Shown: positions 52,192 to 61,280, numbered from the stretch's first letter. The stretch: DNA of 64,000 nucleotides from BD2-11 sp965115885 (GCA_965115885.1 OZ220479.1:806001-870000); one strand, 5' to 3'. Notes: generated by a model from the letters alone, not told the origin. Translations and numbers: made by a program.

Positions 52192-53469
52192 ATGGCACAC
52201 TTCCTGGTCGAAGGCGGCCATCCCCTCGACGGGACCGTCCGGCCGGCGGGAAACAAGAACGCGGCGCTTCCCGCCCTCGCGGCGACGCTTCTGACGACCC
52301 GGCCCGTCACCCTGGAGAACGTGCCCCGCATCAAGGACGTGGAGGCGTTGGTGGAAATCCTGCGCGCCCTCGGAGCGGAGGTGTCCTGGGAGGAGGCCAA
52401 CGTGGTCGTCGTGGACGCCGGGCAGGTCGACGAAGTCCGCCCGCCGCGCGCGCTCGCCGAGCGCATCCGTGCCTCGATTCTGCTGGCGGGCCCCTTGCTG
52501 GCGCGTTTCGGGCGCGTGCTGTTGCCTCCTCCCGGGGGGGACGTGATCGGCCGACGACGCCTGGACACCCACTTCATGGCGCTCGCCGCGTTGGGCGCCG
52601 AGACTCGGCTCGGGCGGGAGTTCGAGATCCGCGCCCGGAACCTCAGAGGCGCCTCCATGTTTCTGGACGAACCCTCGGTGACGGGAACCGAAAACGCGGT
52701 GATGGCGGCCGTGCTCGCCCGCGGCCGAACCCGGATCCGGAACGCGGCGGCCGAACCCCACGTTCAGGACCTGTGCCGTCTTCTGAACGCGATGGGCGCG
52801 CGCGTGCGCGGCATCGGAACCCATGTCCTCGACATCGAGGGCGTCGAGGAACTCGGCGGAGCCCGGTACCGGATCGGCGCCGACCACATCGAGATCGGCT
52901 CTTTCATCGGCCTCGCCGCGGTGACGCGAAGCGACCTGACGATCGAGGGCGTCCCCTTGGAGCACCTCGATTCGACTCTGCAGGGGTTCCGGCGCCTGGG
53001 CGTCGACTGCGAGCCCGAGAACGGCGCGCTGGTCGTGCGCGGCGCGCGTGCGCCCGTCGTCCGTTCGGACGCCTTCGGTCATGTCCCCAAGATCGACGAC
53101 GGGCCTTGGCCGGCGTTTCCCGCCGATCTCACCTCGATCGCCCTGGTGACCGCGACGCAGTGTCGCGGGACCGTGTTGGTGTACGAGAAGATGTTCGAGT
53201 CGCGCATGTTCTTCACCGACAAGCTGGTCGCCATGGGGGCGCGGATCATCCTGTGCGACCCGCATCGCGCGGTCGTGGTCGGCCCGGCCGAACTTCGCGG
53301 CGAACGCCTCGAAAGCCCCGACATCCGCGCGGGCATGGCGATCCTGCTGGCCGCGCTGGCCGCCCGCGGGACCAGCGAAATTCGCAACGTCGCCCAGATC
53401 GAGCGGGGGTACGAGCGGATCGACGAGCGGTTGCGCCGACTCGGAGCGCACATCGAGCGGGTGGACTGA
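52192..53469 (+). CDS. murA: UDP-N-acetylglucosamine 1-carboxyvinyltransferase with Asp at the catalytic-Cys position
   Basis: A 425-residue enzyme of the first committed step of peptidoglycan synthesis, adding enolpyruvate from PEP to UDP-GlcNAc. Active-site Lys22-Asn23 (AGNKNAALP) are at the standard positions, and the conserved Asp of PAFPADL and the Arg of SPDIRAGMA are present. The mobile loop reads PPGGDVIGRR: the position of the usual Cys is Asp117. In MurA from Mycobacterium tuberculosis and some other bacteria such a Cys-to-Asp change keeps activity but removes the site alkylated by fosfomycin. ATG 52192 begins the family sequence; an upstream extension is not MurA-like. Confidence 0.95.
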   Translation: MAHFLVEGGHPLDGTVRPAGNKNAALPALAATLLTTRPVTLENVPRIKDVEALVEILRALGAEVSWEEANVVVVDAGQVDEVRPPRALAERIRASILLAGPLLARFGRVLLPPPGGDVIGRRRLDTHFMALAALGAETRLGREFEIRARNLRGASMFLDEPSVTGTENAVMAAVLARGRTRIRNAAAEPHVQDLCRLLNAMGARVRGIGTHVLDIEGVEELGGARYRIGADHIEIGSFIGLAAVTRSDLTIEGVPLEHLDSTLQGFRRLGVDCEPENGALVVRGARAPVVRSDAFGHVPKIDDGPWPAFPADLTSIALVTATQCRGTVLVYEKMFESRMFFTDKLVAMGARIILCDPHRAVVVGPAELRGERLESPDIRAGMAILLAALAARGTSEIRNVAQIERGYERIDERLRRLGAHIERVD

Positions 53470-53877
53470 AGGCCCCCCCTGCAGGGGGCGTCGCGCGACG
53501 TCGAAAGCCTGCACGGGGAGGGACGCGTCGTCGAAGGCGGCGGCGAAGGGCCGGGAACGCCGCAGGAGGAAGGGCGTCCTGCGGTGCGGCCTGCGTCGCA
53601 GGCTCGGGTTTCTCTCTCGGCGCTCGGGGACGCCGTCGGGGGGACGCTGGACGAGGACCGGGATCGGGAGGACGGCGCGAAAGCGGTCGAGGTTGCGTCG
53701 TTCCTCGCTCGGGCGGCCGCCGAACCCGCCCGCGACCGCTTCGACCTCGCGACCCGGTCGAGCTTCGGGAGGATGAGCGGGTCTCGCCGCGGGGATCGAG
53801 CGCTTGGAGGGGCGAACCTCCGGCGAAACGACCCGGGGCGCCGGGACGGTGCGCGCCGGGTCCGGCGGGGCGAAGCC
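53470..53877. other. Gap between murA and the nusA promoter
   Basis: About 410 bases. One frame stays open after the murA stop with G/C-rich third positions, but it has no recognisable product and runs on through the nusA promoter and terminator, so I do not call a gene. rimP, which often precedes nusA, is not found here. Confidence 0.45.
53472..53489 (+). terminator. GC hairpin directly after murA
   Basis: CCCCCTG (53475-53481) and CAGGGGG (53482-53488) form a perfect 14-bp palindrome within GCCCCCCCTGCAGGGGGC, starting 3 bases after the murA stop. No T-run. Confidence 0.4.
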
Positions 53878-53906
53878 TTGAACGGGATTGGGCAAACCCT
53901 TATTGT
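53878..53906 (+). promoter_or_regulatory. Promoter of the nusA leader
   Basis: TTGAAC (53878-53883) and TATTGT (53901-53906) are separated by exactly 17 bases. This is the best promoter match in the window. A start near 53913 would give a leader that meets an intrinsic terminator after about 60 bases and nusA after about 175. Confidence 0.6.
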
Positions 53907-53943
53907 TGCAAGGTCCGGGCGGGTCGTCGGTCGACGACTTCTG

Positions 53944-53975
53944 AAGTGGGGAGCCAGTGGCTCCCGCTTTTTTTT
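53944..53975 (+). terminator. Intrinsic terminator in the nusA leader
   Basis: GGGAGCC (53949-53955) and GGCTCCC (53959-53965) form a 7-bp stem with a 3-base loop, extended by AAG/CTT pairing, and are followed by eight T (53968-53975). This is the only classical stem-plus-T-run terminator seen in the window. It lies between a good promoter and nusA, so it should act as an attenuator or end a short RNA. Confidence 0.75.
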
Positions 53976-53987
53976 ACCCGGCAGGCC

Positions 53988-54014
53988 GGGCGGCCCCCCG
54001 TCGGGGAGCCGCCC
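53988..54014 (+). promoter_or_regulatory. Second hairpin in the nusA leader
   Basis: GGGCGGC (53988-53994) pairs with GCCGCCC (54008-54014), with further C-G pairing inside. It lies 12 bases after the T-run and 75 bases before the nusA ATG. It may be an alternative fold that competes with the terminator or shapes translation. Confidence 0.35.
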
Positions 54015-54089
54015 GAGACACGATCCCGCAAGGGAGGGACAGCGGGACGGCGGGCGACCCCGCGCGTTCCGACAGGGCGAACGGAGTCG

Positions 54090-55442
54090 ATGATAGCGAA
54101 CTCGGGACAGATAATCGCGGCGTTGCGCGACATGGCCGCCACCAAGAATCTGTCCGTGGATGAGCTCAACGAGTTGATTCAGGACGGCATCATGGCCGGC
54201 CTCGCACGCATCCACGGGCCGAACGTGCGCGCGGAAGTCGACGTCGACGACATGAGCGGCGAGATCGACATCGTCGTTCTCAAGCGAGTGGTGGAGCAGG
54301 TGGAGGACGACTCCGCGGAGGTCTCCCTGGAGGTGGCCCGCTGGGACGACGAGGCCTTCGAGGTCGGAGACCTCATGGAGATCCCCATGGACTTCTCCGA
54401 GTTCGGGCGCAACGCGGTGATGGCGACCAAGCAACGCATCGTCCAGCGCATTCGCGAAAACGAGCGCGACCGAATTCGCGAGGAGTTCGCGGGCCGGGTC
54501 GGCGAGCTGCTTTCGGGCGACGTCCAGCAGACCGAGCGCGGCAAGCTGGTGGTCATGTTGAACCTCGCCAAGGACGCGGACGCCATCATCCCTTGGAAGG
54601 AGCAGAACCCCCGGGAGCGGTTCCGCCAAGGCGATCCGATCCGCGCGGTGCTGAAGAAGATCGAGGAATCTCCCAGGGGCCCCCGGCTCATTCTGTCGCG
54701 CGCGGATCCCGTCTTCGTCGAATCTCTCTTCAAGCTCGAGGTTCCGGAGATCTACCAGGGCATCGTGGAGGTCCGGGAAAAGGCCAGGGAGGTCGGAGGC
54801 AGGACGAAGATCGCAGTCTCCTCGCGCGACGAATCCATCGATCCGGTGGGCGCGTGCGTCGGGCTCAAGGGGTCCCGGGTGCAGGCCGTGGTTTCCGAGC
54901 TGGGGGGCGAGCGGATCGACATCGTTCCCTGGCATCCGGACCCCGAGGTGTTCGCGCGCAGGGCGCTCGCGCCCGCGCGGGTGGCCAAGGTCGTCAGCAA
55001 CCACGACACGCAGGTGATCACCGCGATCGTGGACGAGGATCAGCTTTCCCTGGCGATCGGCCGCAACGGGCAGAACGTCCGTTTGGCTTCGCAGCTGATC
55101 GGATGGCAGATCGACCTCTACGGATCCCGCGAATGGCTGGAGCGTCGAACGGACGCGCTCGGGGAGAACGAGGAGAACTACGAGACGTCCGATTTCCCGC
55201 TCTCGGAGCTGGAATTGTCCGCCGATGCGCTGGAGGCGCTGGAAGCGGCGGGATACTCCACGTTCCTCCAGATCATCAATCTCGAGCGGGGAGATTTCCT
55301 GGAGATCCCCGGGCTGTCCGACGAGGCCGTGGACCGCATCGTCGCGCTGATCGACGAATTGACCGTGATCGAAGGCGAGGAGGAGGACACGCGAACCGAA
55401 GTAGTTGCGGACGGTGGGCGCGCGGGCGAATCGGATGGATAG
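54090..55442 (+). CDS. nusA: Transcription termination/antitermination protein NusA
   Basis: A 450-residue RNA-polymerase-binding factor that modulates pausing and termination. The N-terminal domain (1-125) is followed by an S1 domain (about 130-200) and two KH domains, visible as KIAVSSRDESIDPVGACVGL then KGSRVQAVVSELGGERIDIV, and AIVDEDQLSLAIGRNGQNVR. The C-terminus has one helix-hairpin-helix-like repeat (SADALEALEAAGYSTFLQI) and an acidic tail. ATG 54090 follows ACGGAG. Its leader holds a promoter, an intrinsic terminator and a second hairpin, suggesting that NusA controls its own synthesis. infB follows after 61 bases. Confidence 0.96.
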   Translation: MIANSGQIIAALRDMAATKNLSVDELNELIQDGIMAGLARIHGPNVRAEVDVDDMSGEIDIVVLKRVVEQVEDDSAEVSLEVARWDDEAFEVGDLMEIPMDFSEFGRNAVMATKQRIVQRIRENERDRIREEFAGRVGELLSGDVQQTERGKLVVMLNLAKDADAIIPWKEQNPRERFRQGDPIRAVLKKIEESPRGPRLILSRADPVFVESLFKLEVPEIYQGIVEVREKAREVGGRTKIAVSSRDESIDPVGACVGLKGSRVQAVVSELGGERIDIVPWHPDPEVFARRALAPARVAKVVSNHDTQVITAIVDEDQLSLAIGRNGQNVRLASQLIGWQIDLYGSREWLERRTDALGENEENYETSDFPLSELELSADALEALEAAGYSTFLQIINLERGDFLEIPGLSDEAVDRIVALIDELTVIEGEEEDTRTEVVADGGRAGESDG

Positions 55443-55503
55443 CGACGCGGCGTAGACCGACTTCGGTCGTCGACCCGGAAATCAAGGGAGGAAGTCCAGG
55501 GGC

Positions 55504-58374
55504 ATGCGGGTGTTCGAGCTTGCGAAGGAGTTGCGGGCCTCATCGCGGGAGGTGTTGACGTTGCTGCGAAAGCAGGGCGTCGCGTTGCGCGGGGACAAGG
55601 ATTTCGTGCCCGGCGACGACGTGTCCCGCCTGCGGGCGCGAATCGAACGCGAACGGCGGCAAAGCGGCGTCGGGATGCGCGAAGCGGTGCAGGCCTTGCT
55701 GGAGGACGTCCAAGCCACCCATGTCCGACGCAGGCGGAGCCGCCGGAGGATCCGGCGCGCGGCGGAGAGGAGCGGGTCGGCGGCGGCGTCCGCGATGGTT
55801 GGGGCGGCCGTGGAGGAACGCTCGGGGACGACGGCCGGGCCGCCTGCGGATTCGGCGCCGCCGGTCGGCGGCGAAGCCGACGGTTTCCCCGTTGCGCCGG
55901 AACCGGCGTCCGGCGCGGAGGTCGCATCCCCGGAGGCCGGAGGAACGGAGGCCCGATCGGTCGCGAAGGTGCGGAAAGAGGCCGCGTCCAACGGGCTTGC
56001 GGCGCCCTCCGACGGGGAAGGGGCGACGTCTCCGGGCATCGCGCCCGGAGCGCCCGGGGGGGACGGTCCGGAGGCCGCCGGGGTCCGCTCCTCCGACTCC
56101 CCGCATGCCGAAGGCGGGGTTGGCGCGGGATCCGAGACCGCCGTCGAAGAACCGCCTCCGTCGCCTTCCCGAACCGAAGCTCCGCCGCAACCCGCCGTGC
56201 CGGATCCCGCCGACGAGGGCGATCCCGCCGCGCCGCGCCCGTCCCCGGCCAAGCCCAAGCTTCGCTCGGCGCGCAGCCAGGGCCCCGAAGGCCCGGTCCG
56301 CGTCGTGCGCAAGGCGCCCAGGCTGTCTCCGGCGGCCAGCGCCGGTCCCGGGGGGCAGGTGCGCATACAGGCCGAGGGATACGGGCCCGACGGAACGCGC
56401 AAGCGGGGAAGGAAGAAGGGCAAGCGGCGCCAGCGGGTCGACCAGGGCGCGGTTCAGGAGAACATCCAGCGCGTGATGGCCGAGCTCAAGGGCGGCGGCC
56501 GACGTCGGCGCAAGAGCCGCGAGCCCCGTCCCACGGTCGAGGAAAAGGAGGCGCGCAGGGAAAAGGAGCGCAAGAAGGAAGAGCGCGAGGCCAAGACGGT
56601 GCGCGTCAACGAGTTTCTCACCGTGGCCGAACTCGGGGAACTCATCGACGTGTCTTCGACCGAGCTCATCGGTTCCGCGTTCAAGAGTTTGGGCCTCATG
56701 GTCACGATCAACCAGCGGCTCGATTTCGACCAGATCGAGATGCTGTTGGAGGAGTTCAACTTCACGGCCGTCCGCGAGACGGAATACGGCGCGATCGAGG
56801 AGGAGGAGCTGGAGGAGGAGGAGGATTCCGAGGACGCGCTGTTGCCCCGGCCGCCGGTCGTCACCGTCATGGGGCACGTCGACCACGGGAAGACCAAGCT
56901 GCTCGACTCGATCCGGGACGCCAACGTGGTGGCGGGCGAGTCCGGCGGCATCACCCAGCACATCGGCGCCTACCATGTCCAGGTGGACGGGGATCGCTCG
57001 ATCACCTTCCTGGACACGCCCGGCCACGCCGCCTTCACCGCGATGCGCGCGCGCGGCGCCGACGTCACCGACATCGTGATCCTGGTGGTCGCGGCCGACG
57101 ACTCGGTCATGCCCCAGACCGTCGAGGCGATCTCCCACGCGCGCAACGCCGGCGTCCCCCTGGTGGTGGCCGTCAACAAGATGGACCTGCCCGCAGCGGA
57201 CGCCGACCGGGTCAAGCAGCAGCTCCTCAACCACGACGTCACCGTGGAGGACTTCGGCGGCGACGTGCTCGTGGCGCCGATCTCCGCCCGCGACGGGACC
57301 GGGATCGAAGACCTTCTGGAGAAGGTGCTCCTGCAAGCGGAGTTGCTCGAGCTGCGGGCCAACCCCGACCGGGCGGCGACGGGCGCCGTGATCGAAGCCC
57401 GGCTCGACGTCGGGAAGGGTCCCGTCGTGTCGGTGCTCGTCCAGCGGGGAACCCTGAGCACGGGCGACAACTTCGTCTGCGGCAAGTTCGAGGGCCGCGT
57501 GCGCGCGCTTCTGGACGAGCGCGGGGCCGAAGTGCGGGAGGTCGGTCCCGGGATTCCGGTGCAGATCCTGGGCGCCAGGGGCGTTCCCCAGGCGGGCGAC
57601 ACGTTGCAGGTCATGGAGTCCGTGCGCGCGTCGGAGATCGCGGCCACCCGGCAGCGACTGGAGCGCGAGAAGCTTCTCCGCATCAAGGACCGCGGGATCC
57701 GGCTCGGGGACTTCTCGCAGGTTCTGGCCGAGGGCGAAGTCAGCACGCTTCCGCTCATCATCAAGGGCGACGTGGACGGCTCCGTGCAGGCGGTGTCGGA
57801 CACCCTGCAACGGCTCGGCACCGCGGAAGTGCGGGTGGAGATCGTCCATCGGGCGGTCGGGGCCGTCAACGAGGAGGACGTGATGCTGGCGCGCACCTCG
57901 GGCGGCGTGATCGTCGGGTTCAGGGTGCGTCCCAGCGTCAGCGCCCGGCAGATGGCCGAGCACGAGGACGTGGACATCCAGCTTTACGACGTCATCTACG
58001 ACGCCGAGAACGACGTGCGCGCGGCCTTGGAGGGCATGCTCGCTCCGGAGCGCCGCGAGAAGGTGGTGGCGAGCGCGGAGGTGCGCGCGATCTTCAAGGT
58101 GTCGAAGGTGGGCACCATCGCGGGTTGCTACGTGAGCGAGGGGGTCGTGGAGCGCGATGCGGAGGCGCGCCTGATCCGGGACGGCATCGTCGCCTACACG
58201 GGGAAGATCGGTTCGCTCAAGCGGTTCAAGGACGACGTCGGGACGGTTCGCAGCGGGCTCGAGTGCGGGATCGGGATCGCCAACTACAACGACGTGAAAG
58301 CCGGTGACGTCATCGAGTGCTTCGAAGTCGAGGAGGTCGCGCGCACCCTGGCCGGAAACGCCCGCGCGCGATGA
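55504..58374 (+). CDS. infB: Translation initiation factor IF-2
   Basis: A 956-residue GTPase that places initiator tRNA on the 30S subunit and promotes subunit joining. It begins with an IF2 N-terminal domain (MRVFELAKELRASSREVLTL). A Pro/Ala/Ser-rich low-complexity linker covers about 55-300. The GTPase domain has G1 G457-HVDHGKT464, the effector SGGITQHIGAYHV, G3 DTPGHAAF and G4 NKMDL. Domains II-IV follow, with the C-terminal GLECGIGIANYNDVKAGDVI. ATG 55504 is preceded by GGAGG. Operon position after nusA is the usual one. Confidence 0.97.
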   Translation: MRVFELAKELRASSREVLTLLRKQGVALRGDKDFVPGDDVSRLRARIERERRQSGVGMREAVQALLEDVQATHVRRRRSRRRIRRAAERSGSAAASAMVGAAVEERSGTTAGPPADSAPPVGGEADGFPVAPEPASGAEVASPEAGGTEARSVAKVRKEAASNGLAAPSDGEGATSPGIAPGAPGGDGPEAAGVRSSDSPHAEGGVGAGSETAVEEPPPSPSRTEAPPQPAVPDPADEGDPAAPRPSPAKPKLRSARSQGPEGPVRVVRKAPRLSPAASAGPGGQVRIQAEGYGPDGTRKRGRKKGKRRQRVDQGAVQENIQRVMAELKGGGRRRRKSREPRPTVEEKEARREKERKKEEREAKTVRVNEFLTVAELGELIDVSSTELIGSAFKSLGLMVTINQRLDFDQIEMLLEEFNFTAVRETEYGAIEEEELEEEEDSEDALLPRPPVVTVMGHVDHGKTKLLDSIRDANVVAGESGGITQHIGAYHVQVDGDRSITFLDTPGHAAFTAMRARGADVTDIVILVVAADDSVMPQTVEAISHARNAGVPLVVAVNKMDLPAADADRVKQQLLNHDVTVEDFGGDVLVAPISARDGTGIEDLLEKVLLQAELLELRANPDRAATGAVIEARLDVGKGPVVSVLVQRGTLSTGDNFVCGKFEGRVRALLDERGAEVREVGPGIPVQILGARGVPQAGDTLQVMESVRASEIAATRQRLEREKLLRIKDRGIRLGDFSQVLAEGEVSTLPLIIKGDVDGSVQAVSDTLQRLGTAEVRVEIVHRAVGAVNEEDVMLARTSGGVIVGFRVRPSVSARQMAEHEDVDIQLYDVIYDAENDVRAALEGMLAPERREKVVASAEVRAIFKVSKVGTIAGCYVSEGVVERDAEARLIRDGIVAYTGKIGSLKRFKDDVGTVRSGLECGIGIANYNDVKAGDVIECFEVEEVARTLAGNARAR

Positions 58375-58404
58375 GGCCGAAGGCGCCCCGGCACCGCGCC
58401 GACC

Positions 58405-58686
58405 GTGGTGATCGCGGCGGTCTCCTGGGACTTGCTGCTTCCGGGGTGCGCGTCCCTCAAGGACAAACGCAACGTGGTGCGTTCCCTGAAGGACCGCATG
58501 CGCCACCGCTTCAACGTCGGCGTCTCGGAGACCCATTTTCGCAACGTGCACGCACGCGCGGGGCTGACGGCGGTCTTCGCCACCGCGGAGGGGCGTCGCG
58601 CGGAATCGATTCGCGGCCGCTTGGTCGGTTTCGTGGAGGCCGACGTTCGCGTCGTGGTGCTGGCGGTCCGCGATCCCTTGGCCTGA
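58405..58686 (+). CDS. YlxP-like DUF503 protein
   Basis: A 93-residue protein with the DUF503 pattern: IAAVSWDLLLPGCASLKDKR, NVVRSLKDRMRHRFNVGVSE and, at the end, VEADVRVVVLAVRD. It is small, ferredoxin-like and of unknown function; in many genomes it sits between infB and rbfA, as here. Two GTG codons (58405 and 58408) could start it. The 62 bases to rbfA hold no other feature. Confidence 0.85.
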   Translation: MVIAAVSWDLLLPGCASLKDKRNVVRSLKDRMRHRFNVGVSETHFRNVHARAGLTAVFATAEGRRAESIRGRLVGFVEADVRVVVLAVRDPLA

Positions 58687-58748
58687 TGCCCTTGCCGGTC
58701 CTCCACGGAACCCTCCGCGGCGCGCGGCGCTCCGGTCCCTGACGACGA

Positions 58749-59117
58749 ATGGCGCGGCGGCTCGCGCGGGTGAACAGCCAGTTGCGGCGCGAGATCGCGC
58801 ACATTCTGCGCAGCGAGGTGCGCGACCCCCGGGTGGGCATGCCGATCGTGACCGAAGTCCGGGCGTCCCCCGATCTCTCGTTCGCGCGCGTCTTCGTGCG
58901 GCTCGTCGACGCCGACCGGGGGCGCGATCGGGCTCTCGAAGGGCTTGCGGCCTCGGCGGCGTTCGTCAGAAGCTCGCTCGGTGCCCGGCTCCACATCCGT
59001 CGGGTGCCGGAGTTGCGTTTCGTCGAGGATACGTCGGTCGAGCACGCCGAGCGCATCGAGGAACTCCTCGAGCGAGTGTTGCCCGGCCGAGGCGAGAACG
59101 GCGAGGAGGAGGCTTGA
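58749..59117 (+). CDS. rbfA: Ribosome-binding factor A
   Basis: A 122-residue KH-fold protein needed for late maturation of the 16S rRNA 5' end. Typical motifs: RRLARVNSQLRREIAHILRS, VRDPRVGMPIVTEVRASPDL and RLHIRRVPELRFVEDTSVEH. Length is normal, with an acidic tail. Its stop overlaps the truB start (TTGA). Confidence 0.95.
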   Translation: MARRLARVNSQLRREIAHILRSEVRDPRVGMPIVTEVRASPDLSFARVFVRLVDADRGRDRALEGLAASAAFVRSSLGARLHIRRVPELRFVEDTSVEHAERIEELLERVLPGRGENGEEEA

Positions 59118-59992
59118 GCCGCCCCGGCGACGGCGTGTTGCTGGTCGACAAGCCGCCCGGCCCGACCTCCCACGACGTCGTGCGGGAGGCGCGCGCGCGG
59201 CTGGACCTCGGCAGGGTCGGCCACGCCGGAACCCTGGACCCCTTCGCGTCGGGGTTGCTCCTGCTCTGCCTCGGACCCTCCACCCGCATCTCGCAGTACC
59301 TGTCGGCGTTGGACAAGCGCTACGTGGCCACCGCTCGCCTCGGGACGGAAACCGCGACCCACGACTTGGACGGGGAGCCGATGGAGGAGAGCGCCCTGTG
59401 GCGCGAACTCGACGAGGGTGCCGTCCAAGGCGCGCTCGAGGCGTTCCGGGGTTCGATCGACCAAGCGCCTCCGCGCTATTCCGCGAAGAAGGTGCGTGGA
59501 ACCGCGGCCCATCGCCGGGCGCGCCGGGGCGAAGCGCTGCGCCTCGACCCGGTGCCGGTTCGGGTGCACGAGATCGATGTCCTGCGTTGCGCGCTTCCGT
59601 TCGTCACCTTCACGGTGCGCTGCTCGTCGGGGACCTACATCCGGGCTCTGGCGCGCGATCTGGGGAGGGCGTTGGGCACCGGAGCCCACCTCACGGCACT
59701 GAGACGCACCGCGGTGGGCTCGATGAGCGTCGCCGCCGCCGTGGACGCGCGCCGGCTGGGAGAGGATCTTCCGTCGGCCGCTCGCCTGTCCGCGGCCAAG
59801 GCCCTGACGCATCTTCCGGCCGTGCGCGTGGGCGAGGACGAGGCGGCGCGCTTGGCCTTGGGGCAGGCCGTCGCCCCGACTCTCGATCCGGTTCCCGAGG
59901 CCGACTCGGTCGTGGCGCTCGCGCAGGGCGCCCTGGTCGCCATCGGCGCCGGGCGCGGCGGCGTGCTTCGTCCGCGCAAGGTCTTCCGGTGA
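59114..59992 (+). CDS. truB: tRNA pseudouridine-55 synthase
   Basis: A 292-residue enzyme that forms pseudouridine 55 in the T-loop of tRNAs. Motifs: GVLLVDKPPGPTSHDVV, the catalytic Asp42 in GHAGTLDPFASGLL, QAPPRYSAKKV and CSSGTYIRALARDLG. The C-terminal part is a PUA-like tail. The TTG start at 59114 overlaps the rbfA stop, and the end overlaps ribF by four bases. Confidence 0.95.
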   Translation: MSRPGDGVLLVDKPPGPTSHDVVREARARLDLGRVGHAGTLDPFASGLLLLCLGPSTRISQYLSALDKRYVATARLGTETATHDLDGEPMEESALWRELDEGAVQGALEAFRGSIDQAPPRYSAKKVRGTAAHRRARRGEALRLDPVPVRVHEIDVLRCALPFVTFTVRCSSGTYIRALARDLGRALGTGAHLTALRRTAVGSMSVAAAVDARRLGEDLPSAARLSAAKALTHLPAVRVGEDEAARLALGQAVAPTLDPVPEADSVVALAQGALVAIGAGRGGVLRPRKVFR

Positions 59993-60939
59993 CGGGCCGC
60001 GCGCGGGGAAGCGTCGTCACGGTCGGGACTTTCGACGGCGTCCACTTGGGCCACTGGGAAGTCCTGCGCGCGATGGTCCGGCGGGCCCGGCGCACGGAAA
60101 AGCCAAGCGTTCTGGTGACCTTTCAGCCGCATCCGCTTCAGATTCTGAGACCGGACCGGGCGCCCCGGCTCCTGACCACGCCGGTGGAAAAGAAGGAGAT
60201 CCTCGCCCAGACCGGACTCGACCACGCCGTCATCCTGCCCTTCACCCGCACGCTCGCCCGCTACACCCCCCGACGGTTCGTGGAGAAGATCCTGGTCGCG
60301 CGCATGAAAGTGAGCGATCTCGTGATCGGCTACGACCACGGCTTCGGCCGGGGGCGCTCGGGGGACGTCGAGACTCTGGAGGCGCTGGGCGCGGAGTTCG
60401 GATTCCGCGTCCGAGTCGTGCCGCCCATGACGACCGAGGGCGGCCCCGTGTCCTCGAGCCGGATCCGGAGTGCGTTGCTGGCGGGCGACGTGCGCGCCGC
60501 CCGCATCGGTCTGGGCCGCCCCTACTCGTTGCGCGGCGTGGTGGTGCGGGGCGACGGACGAGGGCGGCGCCTGGGGTTTCCCACCGCCAACCTTCACGTC
60601 GCCGATTCCCGCAAGCTCGTTCCCGCGGAGGGGATCTACGCCGTGCGCGCCCGGAGTTCCGAAGGAGCGTGCGACGGGGCCTTGCACATCGGACCGCGTC
60701 CCACCTTCCCGGGCTCGCCCGCCACCGTCGAGGTCCATTTGCTCGACCGCGGCGGCGACCTCTACGGGGTCGAACTCCGGCTGGACCTCGTCGAACGCCT
60801 GCGCGAGGTCAGACGCTTCGCCGATCCGGCGGAGTTGATCCGCCGGATCGGCGAGGACGTTCGGCGCGCCCGCCGGATCCTGGCCGAACACCGAACCCGC
60901 GATTCCGCACAGACACCTCGATTCCGGATGGCGTCATGA
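59989..60939 (+). CDS. ribF: Bifunctional riboflavin kinase / FAD synthetase
   Basis: A 316-residue enzyme that converts riboflavin to FMN and FAD. The N-terminal nucleotidyltransferase domain has VVTVGTFDGVHLGHWEVL, VTFQPHPLQIL, IGYDHGFGRGRSG and SSSRIRSALLAGDV. The C-terminal flavokinase domain starts near 185 with LRGVVVRGDGRGRRLGFPTA and continues with YAVRA and VEVHLLD. The GTG start at 59989 overlaps truB. It is the only riboflavin gene in the window outside the cluster at 9.9-13.5 kb. Confidence 0.95.
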   Translation: MTGRARGSVVTVGTFDGVHLGHWEVLRAMVRRARRTEKPSVLVTFQPHPLQILRPDRAPRLLTTPVEKKEILAQTGLDHAVILPFTRTLARYTPRRFVEKILVARMKVSDLVIGYDHGFGRGRSGDVETLEALGAEFGFRVRVVPPMTTEGGPVSSSRIRSALLAGDVRAARIGLGRPYSLRGVVVRGDGRGRRLGFPTANLHVADSRKLVPAEGIYAVRARSSEGACDGALHIGPRPTFPGSPATVEVHLLDRGGDLYGVELRLDLVERLREVRRFADPAELIRRIGEDVRRARRILAEHRTRDSAQTPRFRMAS

Positions 60940-61280
60940 CCGAACTCGCCCGACAGACTTGCGAAGCGTGCAGGGTGGGAGCTCCCCCTGCGAGCGAAGC
61001 CGAAATCGCCGCTTGGCGCCCGCAGATCCCGGACTGGGAGATCGTCGAGCGCGCGGGCGTCCCTCGCCTGGAGCGCGCGTTCTCTTTCCCCGATTTCCTC
61101 TCCGCCCTCGCCTTCGCCAACCGGGTGGGCGCACTCGCCGAGGAACATGGACACCACCCGGCGTTGCTGATCGAGTGGGGACGCGTCGCCGTCTCGTGGT
61201 GGACTCACAAGATCCGCAACCTGCACAGGAACGACTTCGTCATGGCCGCCAGAACCGACGCGGCGGCCGGCGAGGATTGA
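60936..61280 (+). CDS. Pterin-4a-carbinolamine dehydratase-like protein
   Basis: A 114-residue protein. The active-site signature is H71-G-H73-H74-P75 followed by V-WWTH91 (EEHGHHPALLIEWGRVAVSW) and NDFVMAA. The known reaction dehydrates 4a-hydroxytetrahydrobiopterin, recycling the cofactor of aromatic amino acid hydroxylases; no such hydroxylase is seen here. Its N-terminus contains CEAC, of unclear meaning. ATG 60936 overlaps the ribF stop. Confidence 0.88.
   Translation: MTELARQTCEACRVGAPPASEAEIAAWRPQIPDWEIVERAGVPRLERAFSFPDFLSALAFANRVGALAEEHGHHPALLIEWGRVAVSWWTHKIRNLHRNDFVMAARTDAAAGED

Noticed and set aside
53584..54093. Open frame of 169 codons ending on the nusA start codon, with G/C-rich third positions
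   Set aside because: It would read through a good promoter, an intrinsic terminator with eight T and a second hairpin, and it does not resemble RimP or any known protein. A small gene limited to the first part cannot be excluded.
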